64,000 nucleotides of DNA. Origin: Porticoccus sp002341315. GTDB taxonomy: Bacteria > Pseudomonadota > Gammaproteobacteria > Pseudomonadales > Porticoccaceae. Shown piece after piece: positions 7,898 through 16,848 of this stretch. The first letter of the stretch is position 1, and each line of letters begins with the position of its first letter. The position numbers and the translations under genes were made by a program. The DNA lies in NCBI RefSeq assembly GCF_047634355.1, contig NZ_JBLIAL010000012.1; one strand, given 5' to 3'. The notes under the pieces were generated by a model. The model saw only the letters and a program-made list of their open reading frames with translations, was not told the DNA's origin and did not search any database.

Positions 7898-9082
7898 TCA
7901 AACAACTCGACCGGCAGCAGCACCCGATGCCCAGGCCCACTGGAAATTGAAGCCACCCAAATGACCGGTAACATCAAGCACCTCTCCCACAAAAAAAAGA
8001 CCCGGCTGACGCTGACTTTCCATGGTTTTAGAAGAAATCTCGCGCGTATCCACGCCCCCCAGGGTCACTTCCGCAGTCCGGTAGCCCTCCGTACCCGCAG
8101 GTTTCAACGACCAACCCTGCAGGTTTCCAGCAACCGATGCCAACAAGTGATCTGGCCACTCTGCCAATGGTCTGTCAGCCTGTTCCCGCCACCAAAGTCC
8201 TTCCAGCTCCCGCACCAGCTTGCGTGGCAGCTGCTGGAACAACAGCGTGCGCAACAGCGCTTTCGGCTGTTCTGTTTTCAATTCGAGCAACCACTGCCGG
8301 GCATCGATATTTGGCAACAGGTCGACCTGCACCATTTGCTCCTCCCGCCAGTAACTGGAAATCTGCAGCACCGCCGGGCCGCTGAGGCCCCGATGGGTAA
8401 AAAGCATATTCTCCAGAAACGACTGTCCACCCGTCGACACACGGACGGGCACTGACAAACCGGAGAGTTTCTCCGACAGCAGTTTAAAACCGTCGGTAAA
8501 GGTGAAGGGCACCAGTGCTGGCCGCAACGGGACGACATTATGGCCGAATTGTCTCGCCAGCCGGTAGCCGAAGTCGGAACCCCCCAGGGTGGGCACCGAC
8601 AGGCCGCCACAGGCCACTACCAGTGAGTCAGCCTGCAATTCCCCCTGGGTTGTTGCAACTCGAAACTTCTCGTCAGACGTCACCTCGCGAATATCGCTGC
8701 CGGTTTTCAACACCACCCCGACCTGTTCGGCTTCCGCCAGCAACATGTCGAGAATATCCCGAGAGCTGTTATCACAAAACAACTGGCCGAGCGTTTTCTC
8801 GTGGTAGGGAATCCCGTGCCTGTTCACCAGTTCGATAAAATCCCACTGGGTATAACAACTCAATGCCGATTTGCAGAAATGTGGGTTGGCAGAGAGAAAA
8901 TGCTCCGGCTCTACATACAGGTTCGTGAAATTACAACGGCCGCCACCCGACATCAGGATTTTCTTGCCCGCCCTGTTGGCCCGCTCCAGCAACAAGACCC
9001 TGCGCCCACGCTGACCCGCAACCATAGCGGCCATCAGCCCAGCAGCACCGGCCCCGATAACAATCACATCCCACTGGTTCAA
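7898..9082 (-). CDS. HI0933/YhiN-family FAD-dependent oxidoreductase
   Basis: 394 residues with an N-terminal FAD-binding Rossmann motif (VIVIGAGAAGLMAA, about residues 6-19), the family signature KKILMSGGGRCNFTN at about 45-59, and a C-terminal second dinucleotide segment ending LGGFNFQWAWASG. These mark the HI0933/YhiN group of flavoproteins, whose substrate is not established. The gene stands alone and diverges from the nucleoside phosphorylase gene. Confidence 0.88.
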   Translation of the reverse strand: MNQWDVIVIGAGAAGLMAAMVAGQRGRRVLLLERANRAGKKILMSGGGRCNFTNLYVEPEHFLSANPHFCKSALSCYTQWDFIELVNRHGIPYHEKTLGQLFCDNSSRDILDMLLAEAEQVGVVLKTGSDIREVTSDEKFRVATTQGELQADSLVVACGGLSVPTLGGSDFGYRLARQFGHNVVPLRPALVPFTFTDGFKLLSEKLSGLSVPVRVSTGGQSFLENMLFTHRGLSGPAVLQISSYWREEQMVQVDLLPNIDARQWLLELKTEQPKALLRTLLFQQLPRKLVRELEGLWWREQADRPLAEWPDHLLASVAGNLQGWSLKPAGTEGYRTAEVTLGGVDTREISSKTMESQRQPGLFFVGEVLDVTGHLGGFNFQWAWASGAAAGRVV

Positions 9083-9210
9083 TCTTGCGCCTGTTTAAAA
9101 TCCACAAAGCACGCATTCTATCGGTCGCCGACTGCAGGTACTATAGCGGCCAGCAAGGCTGTCCATTGTGGACAACGCTGCTATCCAGCCAATCTGTTGA
9201 GTGCATGTCC

Positions 9211-9492
9211 ATGTTTAAAGTGAATGAATATTTTGGTGGCAAAGTAGTCTCTATCGGCTTCCAGACCGAAACCCTGCCTGCCACGGTGGGTGTCATGGCC
9301 CCCGGTGAGCACGAATTCTGTCCCGACAAAAAAGAAACCCTGACGGTAATCAGCGGCGCACTGACAGTAAAACTGCCGGATCAGGATGACTGGCAGACCT
9401 TTAAACCCGGTGAGAGCTTCGAGGTATCACCAAACAGGGCTTTCCAGTTACAGGTGGCCGTGGATACTGCCTACCTGTGTACCTACGAATAG
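9211..9492 (+). CDS. ppnP: pyrimidine/purine nucleoside phosphorylase PpnP
   Basis: A 93-residue single-domain cupin-like protein of the PpnP (YaiE, DUF1255) family, which splits nucleosides with phosphate. Family marks are MFKVNEYFGGKVVSIGF at the start, VMAPGEHEF in the middle, and PGESFEVSPNRAFQLQ toward the end. The start is set at 9211 because E. coli PpnP begins at the equivalent place; an ATG two codons upstream (9205) is equally possible. The upstream extension has no family similarity. Confidence 0.88.
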   Translation: MFKVNEYFGGKVVSIGFQTETLPATVGVMAPGEHEFCPDKKETLTVISGALTVKLPDQDDWQTFKPGESFEVSPNRAFQLQVAVDTAYLCTYE

Positions 9493-9512
9493 GGTGACCG
9501 GGCAAACGGATC

Positions 9513-9785
9513 TCAACTCGGAGTCATCTGCGCGGCAGAGATCAGCTGTAACTTCTCAGAACGAGGCAGTTTTTTGATGGCCGCCTCCCGCTTTGATGCA
9601 GCACTGCGATTACCGGCACCCTCCGTATAGACCACCCTGACCGGCTGCCGCCCCCGATGAAAATAACGCGCTCCACTCTTGCCCGCCAGGTGTGCGCGAA
9701 AACGTCGGGTGATGTCGGTGGTAATACCGGTATAGAGCGAGCCATCGCTGGCTTCAATCATGTAGACAACCCAGTCCTGAGTCAT
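9513..9785 (-). CDS. GIY-YIG nuclease superfamily protein (YhbQ-like)
   Basis: 90 residues with a single GIY-YIG domain. VYMIEASDGSLYTGIT replaces the canonical GIY...YIG strands with VYM...YTG, followed by the conserved arginine in DITRRFRAHL and the lysine-rich helix SKREAAIKKL. Small YhbQ/UPF0213 proteins of this kind are thought to be DNA nucleases. Its start overlaps the end of the SprT gene by four bases (9782-9785), so the two are probably translationally coupled, both with possible DNA-repair roles. Confidence 0.85.
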   Translation of the reverse strand: MTQDWVVYMIEASDGSLYTGITTDITRRFRAHLAGKSGARYFHRGRQPVRVVYTEGAGNRSAASKREAAIKKLPRSEKLQLISAAQMTPS

Positions 9786-10309
9786 GAAGCGGCAGTCAGT
9801 GTCTCACCGCAGTCACGGCAGCGATAGCGCGCTTCACCTCGCTGGACGCTGTTGTGTCGACGGGTGACCAGATGGTGGGTGGAACACTCACAGCGATAGG
9901 TAAAACGCCGCTGCCGACGCACCGGGATACCGGCCAGATCAAAGCTCCCGGTGGCACGGGGTTCGACGTCGAACGCATTCATGATCCCGCGCCACTGAAC
10001 GCCATGGGGCCGCACTCTGCCGAGGCCGTGCAGGCAGTCCACCAGATAGTGGGCCACCTCATGGGGCACAGTCACCGCCATACTGTCATCAAAATACTTG
10101 GCAAAAATCCACGGGTTGTAACGAATAACCCGCTGGGTATTCCTGACCCGATACATCCCCGCCGTACCACCACTCAAATCGAAAACCACTGGTATCTCAG
10201 AAAATTCCTGGCCAAATAGTTTGCTGCCACGCCGAATGAAACCAGCCGTCCTCTCTACAACCTGAAGACGCTGTCGCTCACTGATCGGGGTAATATATTT
10301 CATCCGCAC
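9782..10309 (-). CDS. SprT-like zinc metalloprotease
   Basis: 175 residues with the zinc protease motif HEVAHY (HExxH) near residue 84 and a C-terminal zinc ribbon with cysteine pairs (CRC-type ends: YRCEC and YRCRDCGETL). The family includes bacterial SprT and the DNA-protein crosslink protease SPRTN. The start may be the ATG two codons downstream (10303). It overlaps the next gene, a GIY-YIG protein, by four bases and diverges from the PHP gene. Confidence 0.85.
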   Translation of the reverse strand: MRMKYITPISERQRLQVVERTAGFIRRGSKLFGQEFSEIPVVFDLSGGTAGMYRVRNTQRVIRYNPWIFAKYFDDSMAVTVPHEVAHYLVDCLHGLGRVRPHGVQWRGIMNAFDVEPRATGSFDLAGIPVRRQRRFTYRCECSTHHLVTRRHNSVQRGEARYRCRDCGETLTAAS

Positions 10310-10346
10310 AGTATAGCCGCAAACCGTCTCGGGCTATAATCGCACA

Positions 10347-11168
10347 ATGATTTTTGACCTGCACAGCCACACCACCTGCTCCGATGGCACCCTCTCGCCC
10401 ACCGAACTGGTGAACCTGGCAGCGGAGGCCGGCGTCGATGTTCTGGCGATTACCGATCACGACAGTATCAGCGCCTGGCAACAACTGGAGCTATGCAAAG
10501 CTCAGCCTCTCCGGGTAATTCCAGCTTTGGAATTTTCCAGCCAATGGCGCAAGACCGGTGTACATATTCTGGGCCTCAATGTCGACATCCATAGTGAAGC
10601 CCTGCAAGCCGGTGTCCAATTTCAGCAACATGCCCGCCGACTCAGGGCCGAACGTATTGCCGAGAAACTGCAACAGGCAGGATTTCACGATGCATTGGCT
10701 GGAGCCACGGCCGTCGCCGGCAACAACAACCTGGGCCGCCCCCATTTTGCCCAGCATCTGGTAAATATCGGTGCGGTTAACAACTTCAAACAAGCCTTCA
10801 AAAAATATCTCGGAGCCGGCAAGCCGGGCGATATAAAGCAATGCTGGGCCGATATACCGCAAATAGTGGCATGGATCCGGGATGCGGGTGGAACAGCAGT
10901 GCTGGCCCACCCGGTTAAGTATGACCTCACCCGCACCAAACTGGTCGCATTGGTAGACGATTTTATCGCTGCAGGTGGCCAGGGTATGGAAGTGGTGTCC
11001 GGCAAACAGATGCCCAACACTACCAGAGACTTGGCCATTATCTGCCAGCAAAAACAACTGCTCGCGTCCTGCGGCTCCGACTTTCATCAACCGGGACAAC
11101 CCTGGGCGGAGCTGGGTCGCTTTCCAGCCCTGCCCAAACAGTGTCAACCGGTCTGGCAACACTGGTAA
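10347..11168 (+). CDS. PHP-domain phosphoesterase (YciV/RNase AM type)
   Basis: 273 residues of a PHP domain. The metal ligands are visible in DLHSHTTCSDG (4-14), ITDHDS (36-41), the E of ALEFSS, and a late GSDFHQP. Close relatives are the YciV/RnmA proteins, described as 5'-3' exonuclease and 3',5'-nucleoside bisphosphate phosphatase. Length and motif order fit that group. The start ATG lies 38 bases from the divergent SprT gene. A small protein gene follows one base after its stop. Confidence 0.88.
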   Translation: MIFDLHSHTTCSDGTLSPTELVNLAAEAGVDVLAITDHDSISAWQQLELCKAQPLRVIPALEFSSQWRKTGVHILGLNVDIHSEALQAGVQFQQHARRLRAERIAEKLQQAGFHDALAGATAVAGNNNLGRPHFAQHLVNIGAVNNFKQAFKKYLGAGKPGDIKQCWADIPQIVAWIRDAGGTAVLAHPVKYDLTRTKLVALVDDFIAAGGQGMEVVSGKQMPNTTRDLAIICQQKQLLASCGSDFHQPGQPWAELGRFPALPKQCQPVWQHW

Positions 11169-11169
11169 C

Positions 11170-11520
11170 ATGAGCGCATCTATTTGTAACAAAGCGAGCT
11201 ACGTGAATAAACTACCCACCAAATCGCAACTTCGCCGGCAACTGCAGCAACAGGTAGACAGCTACCTCAAACAGGGTGGCGAAATACAACAGATCCCCCG
11301 CGGTATCAGCGGTCGGGAGAACGCGTGTGAGAGCTTGCCGACCGTCTTTTTCAATCAGCCAAAGGCCGAACGCACCCCCGTGCCTGAAGTGCTGGCCGCG
11401 TTGGACTCCCGTCGTCCCAAAAAGCCGTCACCTAACAGATCCACTAGAGTTCGGCCAAAAGAAACCATTATTTATGATGACTTCGGTGAACCCATCAGGC
11501 GGATCTGGCAGGACAAGTAA
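11170..11520 (+). CDS. small basic protein, weakly SutA-like
   Basis: 116 residues from the ATG at 11170, one base after the PHP stop. A GTG at 11203 would give a 105-residue form and has a weak AGCGAG in front. The chain is basic, with a helix (LRRQLQQQVDSYLKQGGEIQQI, shown by position 21-42) and a disordered rest with YDDFGEPIRRIWQ at the end. The YLKQGGEIQQI segment resembles the FLxxGGxVxxI stretch in the RNA-polymerase-binding protein SutA of Pseudomonas, but the acidic SutA N-terminus is missing. Function unknown. Confidence 0.6.
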   Translation: MSASICNKASYVNKLPTKSQLRRQLQQQVDSYLKQGGEIQQIPRGISGRENACESLPTVFFNQPKAERTPVPEVLAALDSRRPKKPSPNRSTRVRPKETIIYDDFGEPIRRIWQDK

Positions 11521-11600
11521 CAGACAGCGGACCGGGCAATCAGCGGCCTGTTCAGATTCAGTTTCCAAAAAAATGGCCCATTGAAAACAGGGTATTCGTC

Positions 11601-11996
11601 ATGAAATTTCCTTTTGTACTGACACTAACACTGCTGGGTTTCATGCAGGCAAATGCTGGCAAACTGTCTATTGCCGATATCCAGCCACCAGAAAATCTGG
11701 TCAATATCCACGTGGAAAACCTGAGCAGTGACCGACATGCTTCGGATTTCATCGTGTTTGTGAAGCAGTTTGTACCTTTACACAAACATCTCGCCCACAC
11801 AGAAACGATTTATATCCTTGAGGGAACCGGCTTGATGCGACTGGGTGAAGAAGAGTTTGCAGTGGGCCCCGGGGATTTTATCAAGGTACCGGAAGGGACA
11901 GCCCACGGGGTAAAGACTACGTCATCAGTGCCGCTCAAGGCACTTTCGGTGCAGGCGCCAGAATTTCTGGGTGATGACAGGGTGTTCCTCGAATAA
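11601..11996 (+). CDS. secreted cupin-domain protein
   Basis: 131 residues: a signal peptide (MKFPFVLTLTLLGFMQANA) and one cupin barrel. Cupin motif 1 is PLHKHLAHTETIYILEGTG and motif 2 is PGDFIKVPEGTAHGV, which keeps the metal-binding histidines and glutamate. It is probably periplasmic with an unknown small-molecule substrate. It stands alone, 80 bases after the previous gene and 160 before the porin. Confidence 0.8.
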   Translation: MKFPFVLTLTLLGFMQANAGKLSIADIQPPENLVNIHVENLSSDRHASDFIVFVKQFVPLHKHLAHTETIYILEGTGLMRLGEEEFAVGPGDFIKVPEGTAHGVKTTSSVPLKALSVQAPEFLGDDRVFLE

Positions 11997-12160
11997 TCGT
12001 ATAAACACTGTCAGATGGGAGCACGGCTTCATAGTGCCAGCGACAAAGTTGCCGCTCAGTCGGCAAGCCAAAAAAGCCTGGGGTGTAAATTAGCCTTTGC
12101 TGCAACCCGGCCTATATAATCCCAAGATCAGAATAACAGCAATAAAAATGGGGAGAAGAC

Positions 12161-13339
12161 ATGGCAATCAAAAATGCCTGGTGGCGTCGCGCACGCCAAA
12201 ATCGTGTAAGACACAAAAGTTACGCATCCTTTGCAGTGCTCTCTCTGCTGGCCAGCTTTACCACGCTGCCCGTCCATGCCGGGCTAAAAGCGGCACACAG
12301 CGATACGCTCTGGGTCAGTCTCGGTGGTGGTATACGCATGCAGCACACCACTAGAAACAGTGCCACTGACGGCAGCAATGAATTCACGATGGACAGTATG
12401 CGGCTGTACATCGCCGGACAGCTCAGCGAACACTTGAAATTCAGCATCAACACCGAGAAGTATGAAGGCGACTCCGTCATGATCATTGATGCGATCCTGC
12501 AATTTGATCTCGATCCGAAGTTTAACCTCTGGGTTGGCCGCACACTGGTTCCCACCGACCGGCCGGGACTGAACGGCCCCTACACCGGTATGAGCTGGAA
12601 CCAGTATCGTCAACCACTGTTCCCGTCAGATTACGATGGTCCGGCCGGACGACTCGGCCGCAGTGAAGGTGCCGTCGTCTTTGGTGCCATTGACAAAGTA
12701 CAGTACCTGGCGGGTATTTTTGAGGGCACCGACAACCACGGCAACACCGACGATCATCTGCTGTATGCAGGCCGTATTGCCTATAACTTTCTCAATGTGG
12801 AACCATTGGTGGGCTACTACACCGCAGCCACACACTATGGCAAAGCCGGCGACCTGCTGACAGCAGCACTGACTTTTCAAAGTCAGAAAGACAGCACGGG
12901 AAGCAGGCAGGATCCCGGCGACTTTACAGGCTTTGCCTTTGATATCTTTTCTGAAACCGTGCTGGACAACCGGGGGGTAGTGACCTTTGAGGCAGGCTAC
13001 AAGAATATGGACGGGGATTTCACATTCGCATCACCACCCACTGATGGACTGGATGAATGTTTCTGCCTTTTCAAAGGCGACTCCTACTTTGCCACGACCG
13101 GTTATTTATTCCCGCAAAAAATCGGCTTTGGGCAGTTTCAGCCCTATGTTCGCTACATGAAAAATGACCCGGACGATGCCGACACCAGCGACACTACCGA
13201 ATGGGGTCTGAATTACGTCATCAACGGCTACAAGGCAACCGTCAACCTTCACTATGTTACAGGTGACGCCAATGCCAGCGGTTACGCCGGCATGGATACC
13301 GACATTGTTTCACTGGGATTGATCTTGCAGTACTACTGA
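12161..13339 (+). CDS. OprP/OprO-type outer-membrane porin
   Basis: 392 residues. A long, arginine-rich leader precedes a hydrophobic signal segment (SFAVLSLLASFTTLPVHAG, ending near residue 42). The mature chain is made of alternating amphipathic strands with short turns, as in the phosphate-selective porin O/P family. Recognisable parts are FTMDSMRLYIAGQLSEHLKF, LWVGRTLVPTDR and a terminal aromatic (LILQYY). A GGGGAGAAG ribosome site precedes the ATG. A TATAAT lies about 45 bases upstream (12115-12120), but its -35 is poor. Substrate unknown. Confidence 0.78.
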   Translation: MAIKNAWWRRARQNRVRHKSYASFAVLSLLASFTTLPVHAGLKAAHSDTLWVSLGGGIRMQHTTRNSATDGSNEFTMDSMRLYIAGQLSEHLKFSINTEKYEGDSVMIIDAILQFDLDPKFNLWVGRTLVPTDRPGLNGPYTGMSWNQYRQPLFPSDYDGPAGRLGRSEGAVVFGAIDKVQYLAGIFEGTDNHGNTDDHLLYAGRIAYNFLNVEPLVGYYTAATHYGKAGDLLTAALTFQSQKDSTGSRQDPGDFTGFAFDIFSETVLDNRGVVTFEAGYKNMDGDFTFASPPTDGLDECFCLFKGDSYFATTGYLFPQKIGFGQFQPYVRYMKNDPDDADTSDTTEWGLNYVINGYKATVNLHYVTGDANASGYAGMDTDIVSLGLILQYY

Positions 13340-13415
13340 TCTCAGAACGAGACGAACAATTCAAAATAGCTGCCACAGGCTGTTGCAGCTCGAAGCGACC
13401 TCTGAACCGCAGAAA

Positions 13416-13442
13416 CCGGGCATTACTGGAGGTAATGCCCGG
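13416..13442. terminator. hairpin between convergent porin and slyD-like genes
   Basis: CCGGGCATTAC and GTAATGCCCGG form a perfect 11-bp stem with a five-base loop between the two convergent stops. There is no long T-run on either side, so it may be a 3' end stabiliser rather than a strong terminator. Confidence 0.5.
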
Positions 13443-13488
13443 GACCGTCGGAAGTATTGGTTATGTCCGGTGTCAGGGGGATACCCGC

Positions 13489-13971
13489 TCAGTGATGGTG
13501 GCCACCGGCACCGTGGGCATGTCCGTGACCAAGTTCATCCTGGGTTGCTTCGCGGACTTCAACAACCTCGACATCAAAGGTCAGGGTTTTACCCGCCAAC
13601 GGGTGATTGGTGTCAATATCCACATTAAATTTGCCGACTTTGACCACGGTAATCGGGCGCAACCCCTCGTTAGTCATCAACGGTACAGTCATACCGGGTT
13701 CAAGCTTTCCCTCAAACTTCAGATTCTTGGCGGAAACTCGCATAACACTCTGAGAGCGCATCCGACCATAGGCCAATTCCGGAGGCAGGGTCACTGTGAA
13801 CGTTTCTCCGGCTTCTTTGCCGAGCATCGCAGCCTCAAGGGTCTCGATCATGTTGCGGTGGCCGTGCAGGTAAGCTGTTGGCTCACCCTCTCTGGACGTC
13901 TCGACTAAATCGCCGGCTTCATCGGTCATGGAATAGTGGAACGTCACCACGCAATTATCATTTATTTTCAT
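13489..13971 (-). CDS. SlyD-like FKBP-type peptidyl-prolyl isomerase (second copy)
   Basis: 160 residues with the same domain plan as the gene at 260-742: MKINDNCVVTFHYSMTDEAG, YLHGHRNMIETLEAAMLGKE, an inserted flap, NHPLAGKTLTFDV and a histidine-rich tail (GHGHAHGAGGHHH). The two proteins clearly differ in the flap region, where this one has PPELAYGRMRSQSVMRVSAK. It is probably a cytoplasmic folding helper or nickel-handling protein. It lies downstream of an orphan ABC ATPase gene, in the same direction, 44 bases on. Confidence 0.9.
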   Translation of the reverse strand: MKINDNCVVTFHYSMTDEAGDLVETSREGEPTAYLHGHRNMIETLEAAMLGKEAGETFTVTLPPELAYGRMRSQSVMRVSAKNLKFEGKLEPGMTVPLMTNEGLRPITVVKVGKFNVDIDTNHPLAGKTLTFDVEVVEVREATQDELGHGHAHGAGGHHH

Positions 13972-14015
13972 GGTTGGATTACCCCTGCTTTTCGAAAAGG
14001 CGGAATTATGGTGGG

Positions 14016-14810
14016 CTACGCCCGGGCTGGCAAGACCTGATAAAACCCCTGAGAAAAACTCACCTTTAAAGGCATGGCAAATAATTCAGAGAGGCGCGCA
14101 TCAGTGAGCAGTTGTTCCTTGGCTCCGTCTGCCACGATTTCACCGTTGGTCATGAATACGACCCTCTGGATTTCCGGCGGAATTTCATGAATGTGATGAG
14201 TGGCCAACAGAATGGTTTTGCCCTGTTGGGCCAACTGCCTGATGACATCCAGATAATGATAGGTTGCATTCAGGTCGAGGCCGCTGGTGGGTTCGTCGAG
14301 AATCAGATGATCCGGACGATGAATCAGCGCCCGACCCAACAGACAACGACGCTGCTGCCCGGTCGACATCTGTCGGTAGGGTCGATTGACCAGTTCAGCC
14401 ACTCCCAGTTCCTGTAGCACAGTCCGGCCCTGCTCCAGTTGCGCCTCCGTGACTTGTTGATAGTGGAATAGACCAATGGAGTTGTGCAGTCCGGATACCA
14501 CAACGCCCAGACCGCTGACTTCCGGGACAAACCCCTGTTGCAGATCGGCAGAAACAAGGCCGATTTTTTCCCTCAATTCCCAAAGCACCGGCCGATCCTG
14601 ACCGAGTATCCGGACCCAGGAATCCTCTTTCACTACCGGATAGAGCTCCCGGGTCAGTAGCTTTAGCAGCGTACTTTTGCCGGCACCGTTGGGGCCGATA
14701 ATCGCCGTACTCTGGCCCTGCTCAACCGCCAGTGAAAAACGATCGAAAACTTTTTTATTATCCCGAAATACCGTGGCATTGCGGATATCAAGCAGCTGGG
14801 GGTGTTGCAT
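14016..14810 (-). CDS. ABC-type ATPase, no permease partner
   Basis: 264 residues with Walker A GPNGAGKST (about 38-46), the signature loop as MSTGQQRR instead of LSGGQ, Walker B LILDEPTSGLD and an H-loop (LLATHHIHEIP). The spacing DSWVRILGQDRPVLWELREKIG resembles ATPases of the ModF or metal-uptake type. No membrane or binding-protein gene lies next to it. It is 27 bases downstream of lipA and could be cotranscribed. Substrate unknown. Confidence 0.8.
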   Translation of the reverse strand: MQHPQLLDIRNATVFRDNKKVFDRFSLAVEQGQSTAIIGPNGAGKSTLLKLLTRELYPVVKEDSWVRILGQDRPVLWELREKIGLVSADLQQGFVPEVSGLGVVVSGLHNSIGLFHYQQVTEAQLEQGRTVLQELGVAELVNRPYRQMSTGQQRRCLLGRALIHRPDHLILDEPTSGLDLNATYHYLDVIRQLAQQGKTILLATHHIHEIPPEIQRVVFMTNGEIVADGAKEQLLTDARLSELFAMPLKVSFSQGFYQVLPARA

Positions 14811-14837
14811 GGGTTATACCACTCTTAAGGCCGGAGG

Positions 14838-15818
14838 TTATTTGACGGCTTCGCCTCTGGCCTGTTTATCGGCATGATAGGAAGAGCGCACCAACGGGCC
14901 GGAGGCTACCTGGCTGAAACCAATCCGGCGAGCGTACTCGGCATACTCGGCAAACTCATCCGGGTGCACAAAACGGTCTACCGGCAGGTGATTTTTGGAG
15001 GGCTGCAAGTACTGTCCCACCGTGAGCATATCCACATCGTGGGCACGGAGATCGTCCAAGGTACTCAGCAGTTCCTCTCGTGTTTCACCGAGTCCCACCA
15101 TCAGACCGGATTTGGTGGGAACACCGGGGTTGAGCCGCTTGTATTCCTGAAGCAGTTTGAGCGACCACTGGTAATTGGCACCGGGTCTCGCTTCACGATA
15201 GAGGCGGGGAATCGTTTCCATGTTGTGATTGAATACATCGGGAGGCGTATCGGAGAGAATGGCCAGGGCCGGCTCCATGCGACCACGGAAATCAGGTACC
15301 AGCACTTCCACTTTGAGCTCAGGGCTGAGCAACCGGGACTCACGGATACAGTCGGCGAAATGCTGCGCGCCACCGTCGCGGAGATCGTCCCGATCCACCG
15401 ACGTAATCACCACATAGCGCAACTGCATTTCCTGAATGGCGCGGGCCAGGTTAACCGGCTCGTCAACATCCAGGGGATTGGGCTTGCCGTGGCCCACGTC
15501 ACAGAACGGGCAGCGGCGGGTGCAGATTTCACCCATGATCATAAAGGTGGCCGTGCCGTGGCTGAAGCATTCACTGAGATTCGGACAGGCGGCCTCTTCG
15601 CAGACCGTCGCCAGTGTGTGCTTGCGCAGAATATCCTTGATTTCCTGAACACGCGGCGATGATGACACCCTGATTCGCATCCAGTCCGGTTTGCGCTGGT
15701 AGGTTTCTGTCGGGATCACCTTTACGGGTATCCGCTCCACCTTATCGGCGCTGCGCAGTTTTTCCCCCTGGGCAATACGGCGGGTGCGCTGTGGCGGAAT
15801 CACCTTGACGTCAGTCAT
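14838..15818 (-). CDS. lipA: lipoyl synthase
   Basis: 326 residues. It carries both iron-sulphur motifs of LipA: the auxiliary cluster in CEEAACPNLSECF and the radical-SAM CxxxCxxC in CTRRCPFCDV. LipA inserts two sulphur atoms into octanoyl chains on the E2 and GcvH proteins. It follows lipB (53 bases), so the pair makes protein-bound lipoate. The N-terminal extension (about 45 residues before the core) is normal for gammaproteobacterial LipA. Confidence 0.96.
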   Translation of the reverse strand: MTDVKVIPPQRTRRIAQGEKLRSADKVERIPVKVIPTETYQRKPDWMRIRVSSSPRVQEIKDILRKHTLATVCEEAACPNLSECFSHGTATFMIMGEICTRRCPFCDVGHGKPNPLDVDEPVNLARAIQEMQLRYVVITSVDRDDLRDGGAQHFADCIRESRLLSPELKVEVLVPDFRGRMEPALAILSDTPPDVFNHNMETIPRLYREARPGANYQWSLKLLQEYKRLNPGVPTKSGLMVGLGETREELLSTLDDLRAHDVDMLTVGQYLQPSKNHLPVDRFVHPDEFAEYAEYARRIGFSQVASGPLVRSSYHADKQARGEAVK

Positions 15819-15871
15819 ATGGAATTACTCACAAACATTTGATGTACCAGGCGGGCAGTACCGGAAAACAA

Positions 15872-16582
15872 TTAACGACCAGTCAATAACGGGTGCTGCC
15901 CTTCTACAAGGTGACCATTGTAACCCAGCTTGACCGTCAAAATATCTGCCAGGCGTTCAGACACCTCCTGAACAGTGACGGGCTCTGCCAGCAGATCATT
16001 CATCTGGGTCATAACAACACCGAGCCCGCAGGGATTAATGCGCGCCCAGGGCGCCAAATCCATATCCACATTAAAATTCAGGCCGTGGTAACTGCAACCG
16101 CGGCGCACCCGCAAACCCAGGGAGCCGATTTTAGCGCCGTCAGCCAGATAAACACCCGGCGCGTCCGGCCGGGGCGCAGCGGCAATTCCCCAGTGGCCAA
16201 GGGTTTCCACCAGTGCCACCTCAATCAGTGTAACCAGATCGCGAACCCCGATACCGAGCCGACGCAGGTCTATCAGTAAATAACCGGTGATCTGGCCCGG
16301 ACCATGGTAGGTTACATGTCCCCCACGGTCACTCTGCACAACCGGAATATCCCCAGGCATCAAAATATATTCCTGCTTGCCCGCCTGCCCCTGGGTGAAT
16401 ACCGGTTCGTGTTCCAGCAGCCAGATTTCATCAGGAGTCTGATCATCGCGCTCCGCAGTGATTCGCTTCATGGCATCAAATGTCTGGGCATAATCACGCC
16501 GCCCGAGATAGCGGACGATAAGTGGCAGGGCTGGCGGCAGGTTCGTTGGTGTGTCGATCACTTCGGGCAGGTCCGTATTCAC
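15872..16582 (-). CDS. lipB: octanoyl-ACP:protein octanoyltransferase
   Basis: 236 residues. LipB moves the octanoyl group from acyl carrier protein to the lipoyl domains. Motifs are RGGHVTYHGPGQ, the catalytic lysine region KIGSLGLRV and the catalytic cysteine in INPCGLGVVMTQM. The GTG start at 16582 overlaps the stop of the upstream ybeD-like gene by four bases (GTGA). It lies in the order ybeD-lipB-lipA, as in many gammaproteobacteria. Confidence 0.94.
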   Translation of the reverse strand: MNTDLPEVIDTPTNLPPALPLIVRYLGRRDYAQTFDAMKRITAERDDQTPDEIWLLEHEPVFTQGQAGKQEYILMPGDIPVVQSDRGGHVTYHGPGQITGYLLIDLRRLGIGVRDLVTLIEVALVETLGHWGIAAAPRPDAPGVYLADGAKIGSLGLRVRRGCSYHGLNFNVDMDLAPWARINPCGLGVVMTQMNDLLAEPVTVQEVSERLADILTVKLGYNGHLVEGQHPLLTGR

Positions 16583-16848
16583 AGCACCATTTGCACCAGA
16601 GGGTTGTGCTTGAGGTCCTCAAAAATGGCCGTCAATTGCGCTTCTCCGGTTGCAGTGATGATGACCGTGATCGCCCGAAAGTTGCCATGTCGGCTGTCTC
16701 GAATGGAAACAGCCGTTTCATCAAAACCCGGGGCGTGACGTTCCATAACCTCCATGACGAGGCTATGCAAACCGGGAGTGGCCTTACCCATGACCTTTAT
16801 AGGGTAATCACAGGGAAATTCAATTTTCGGGGCTGACTGCTCGGGCAT
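16579..16848 (-). CDS. ybeD: YbeD family protein (DUF493)
   Basis: 89 residues with an ACT-like alpha-beta fold: IEFPCDYPIKVMGKA at the start, HGNFRAITVIITATGEAQL in the middle. This is the YbeD/DUF493 family, which sits between dacA and lipB in many gammaproteobacteria and whose role is unclear. The ATG at 16848 overlaps the dacA stop (ATGA), and its own stop overlaps lipB, so the genes form a tightly coupled run. Confidence 0.92.
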   Translation of the reverse strand: MPEQSAPKIEFPCDYPIKVMGKATPGLHSLVMEVMERHAPGFDETAVSIRDSRHGNFRAITVIITATGEAQLTAIFEDLKHNPLVQMVL

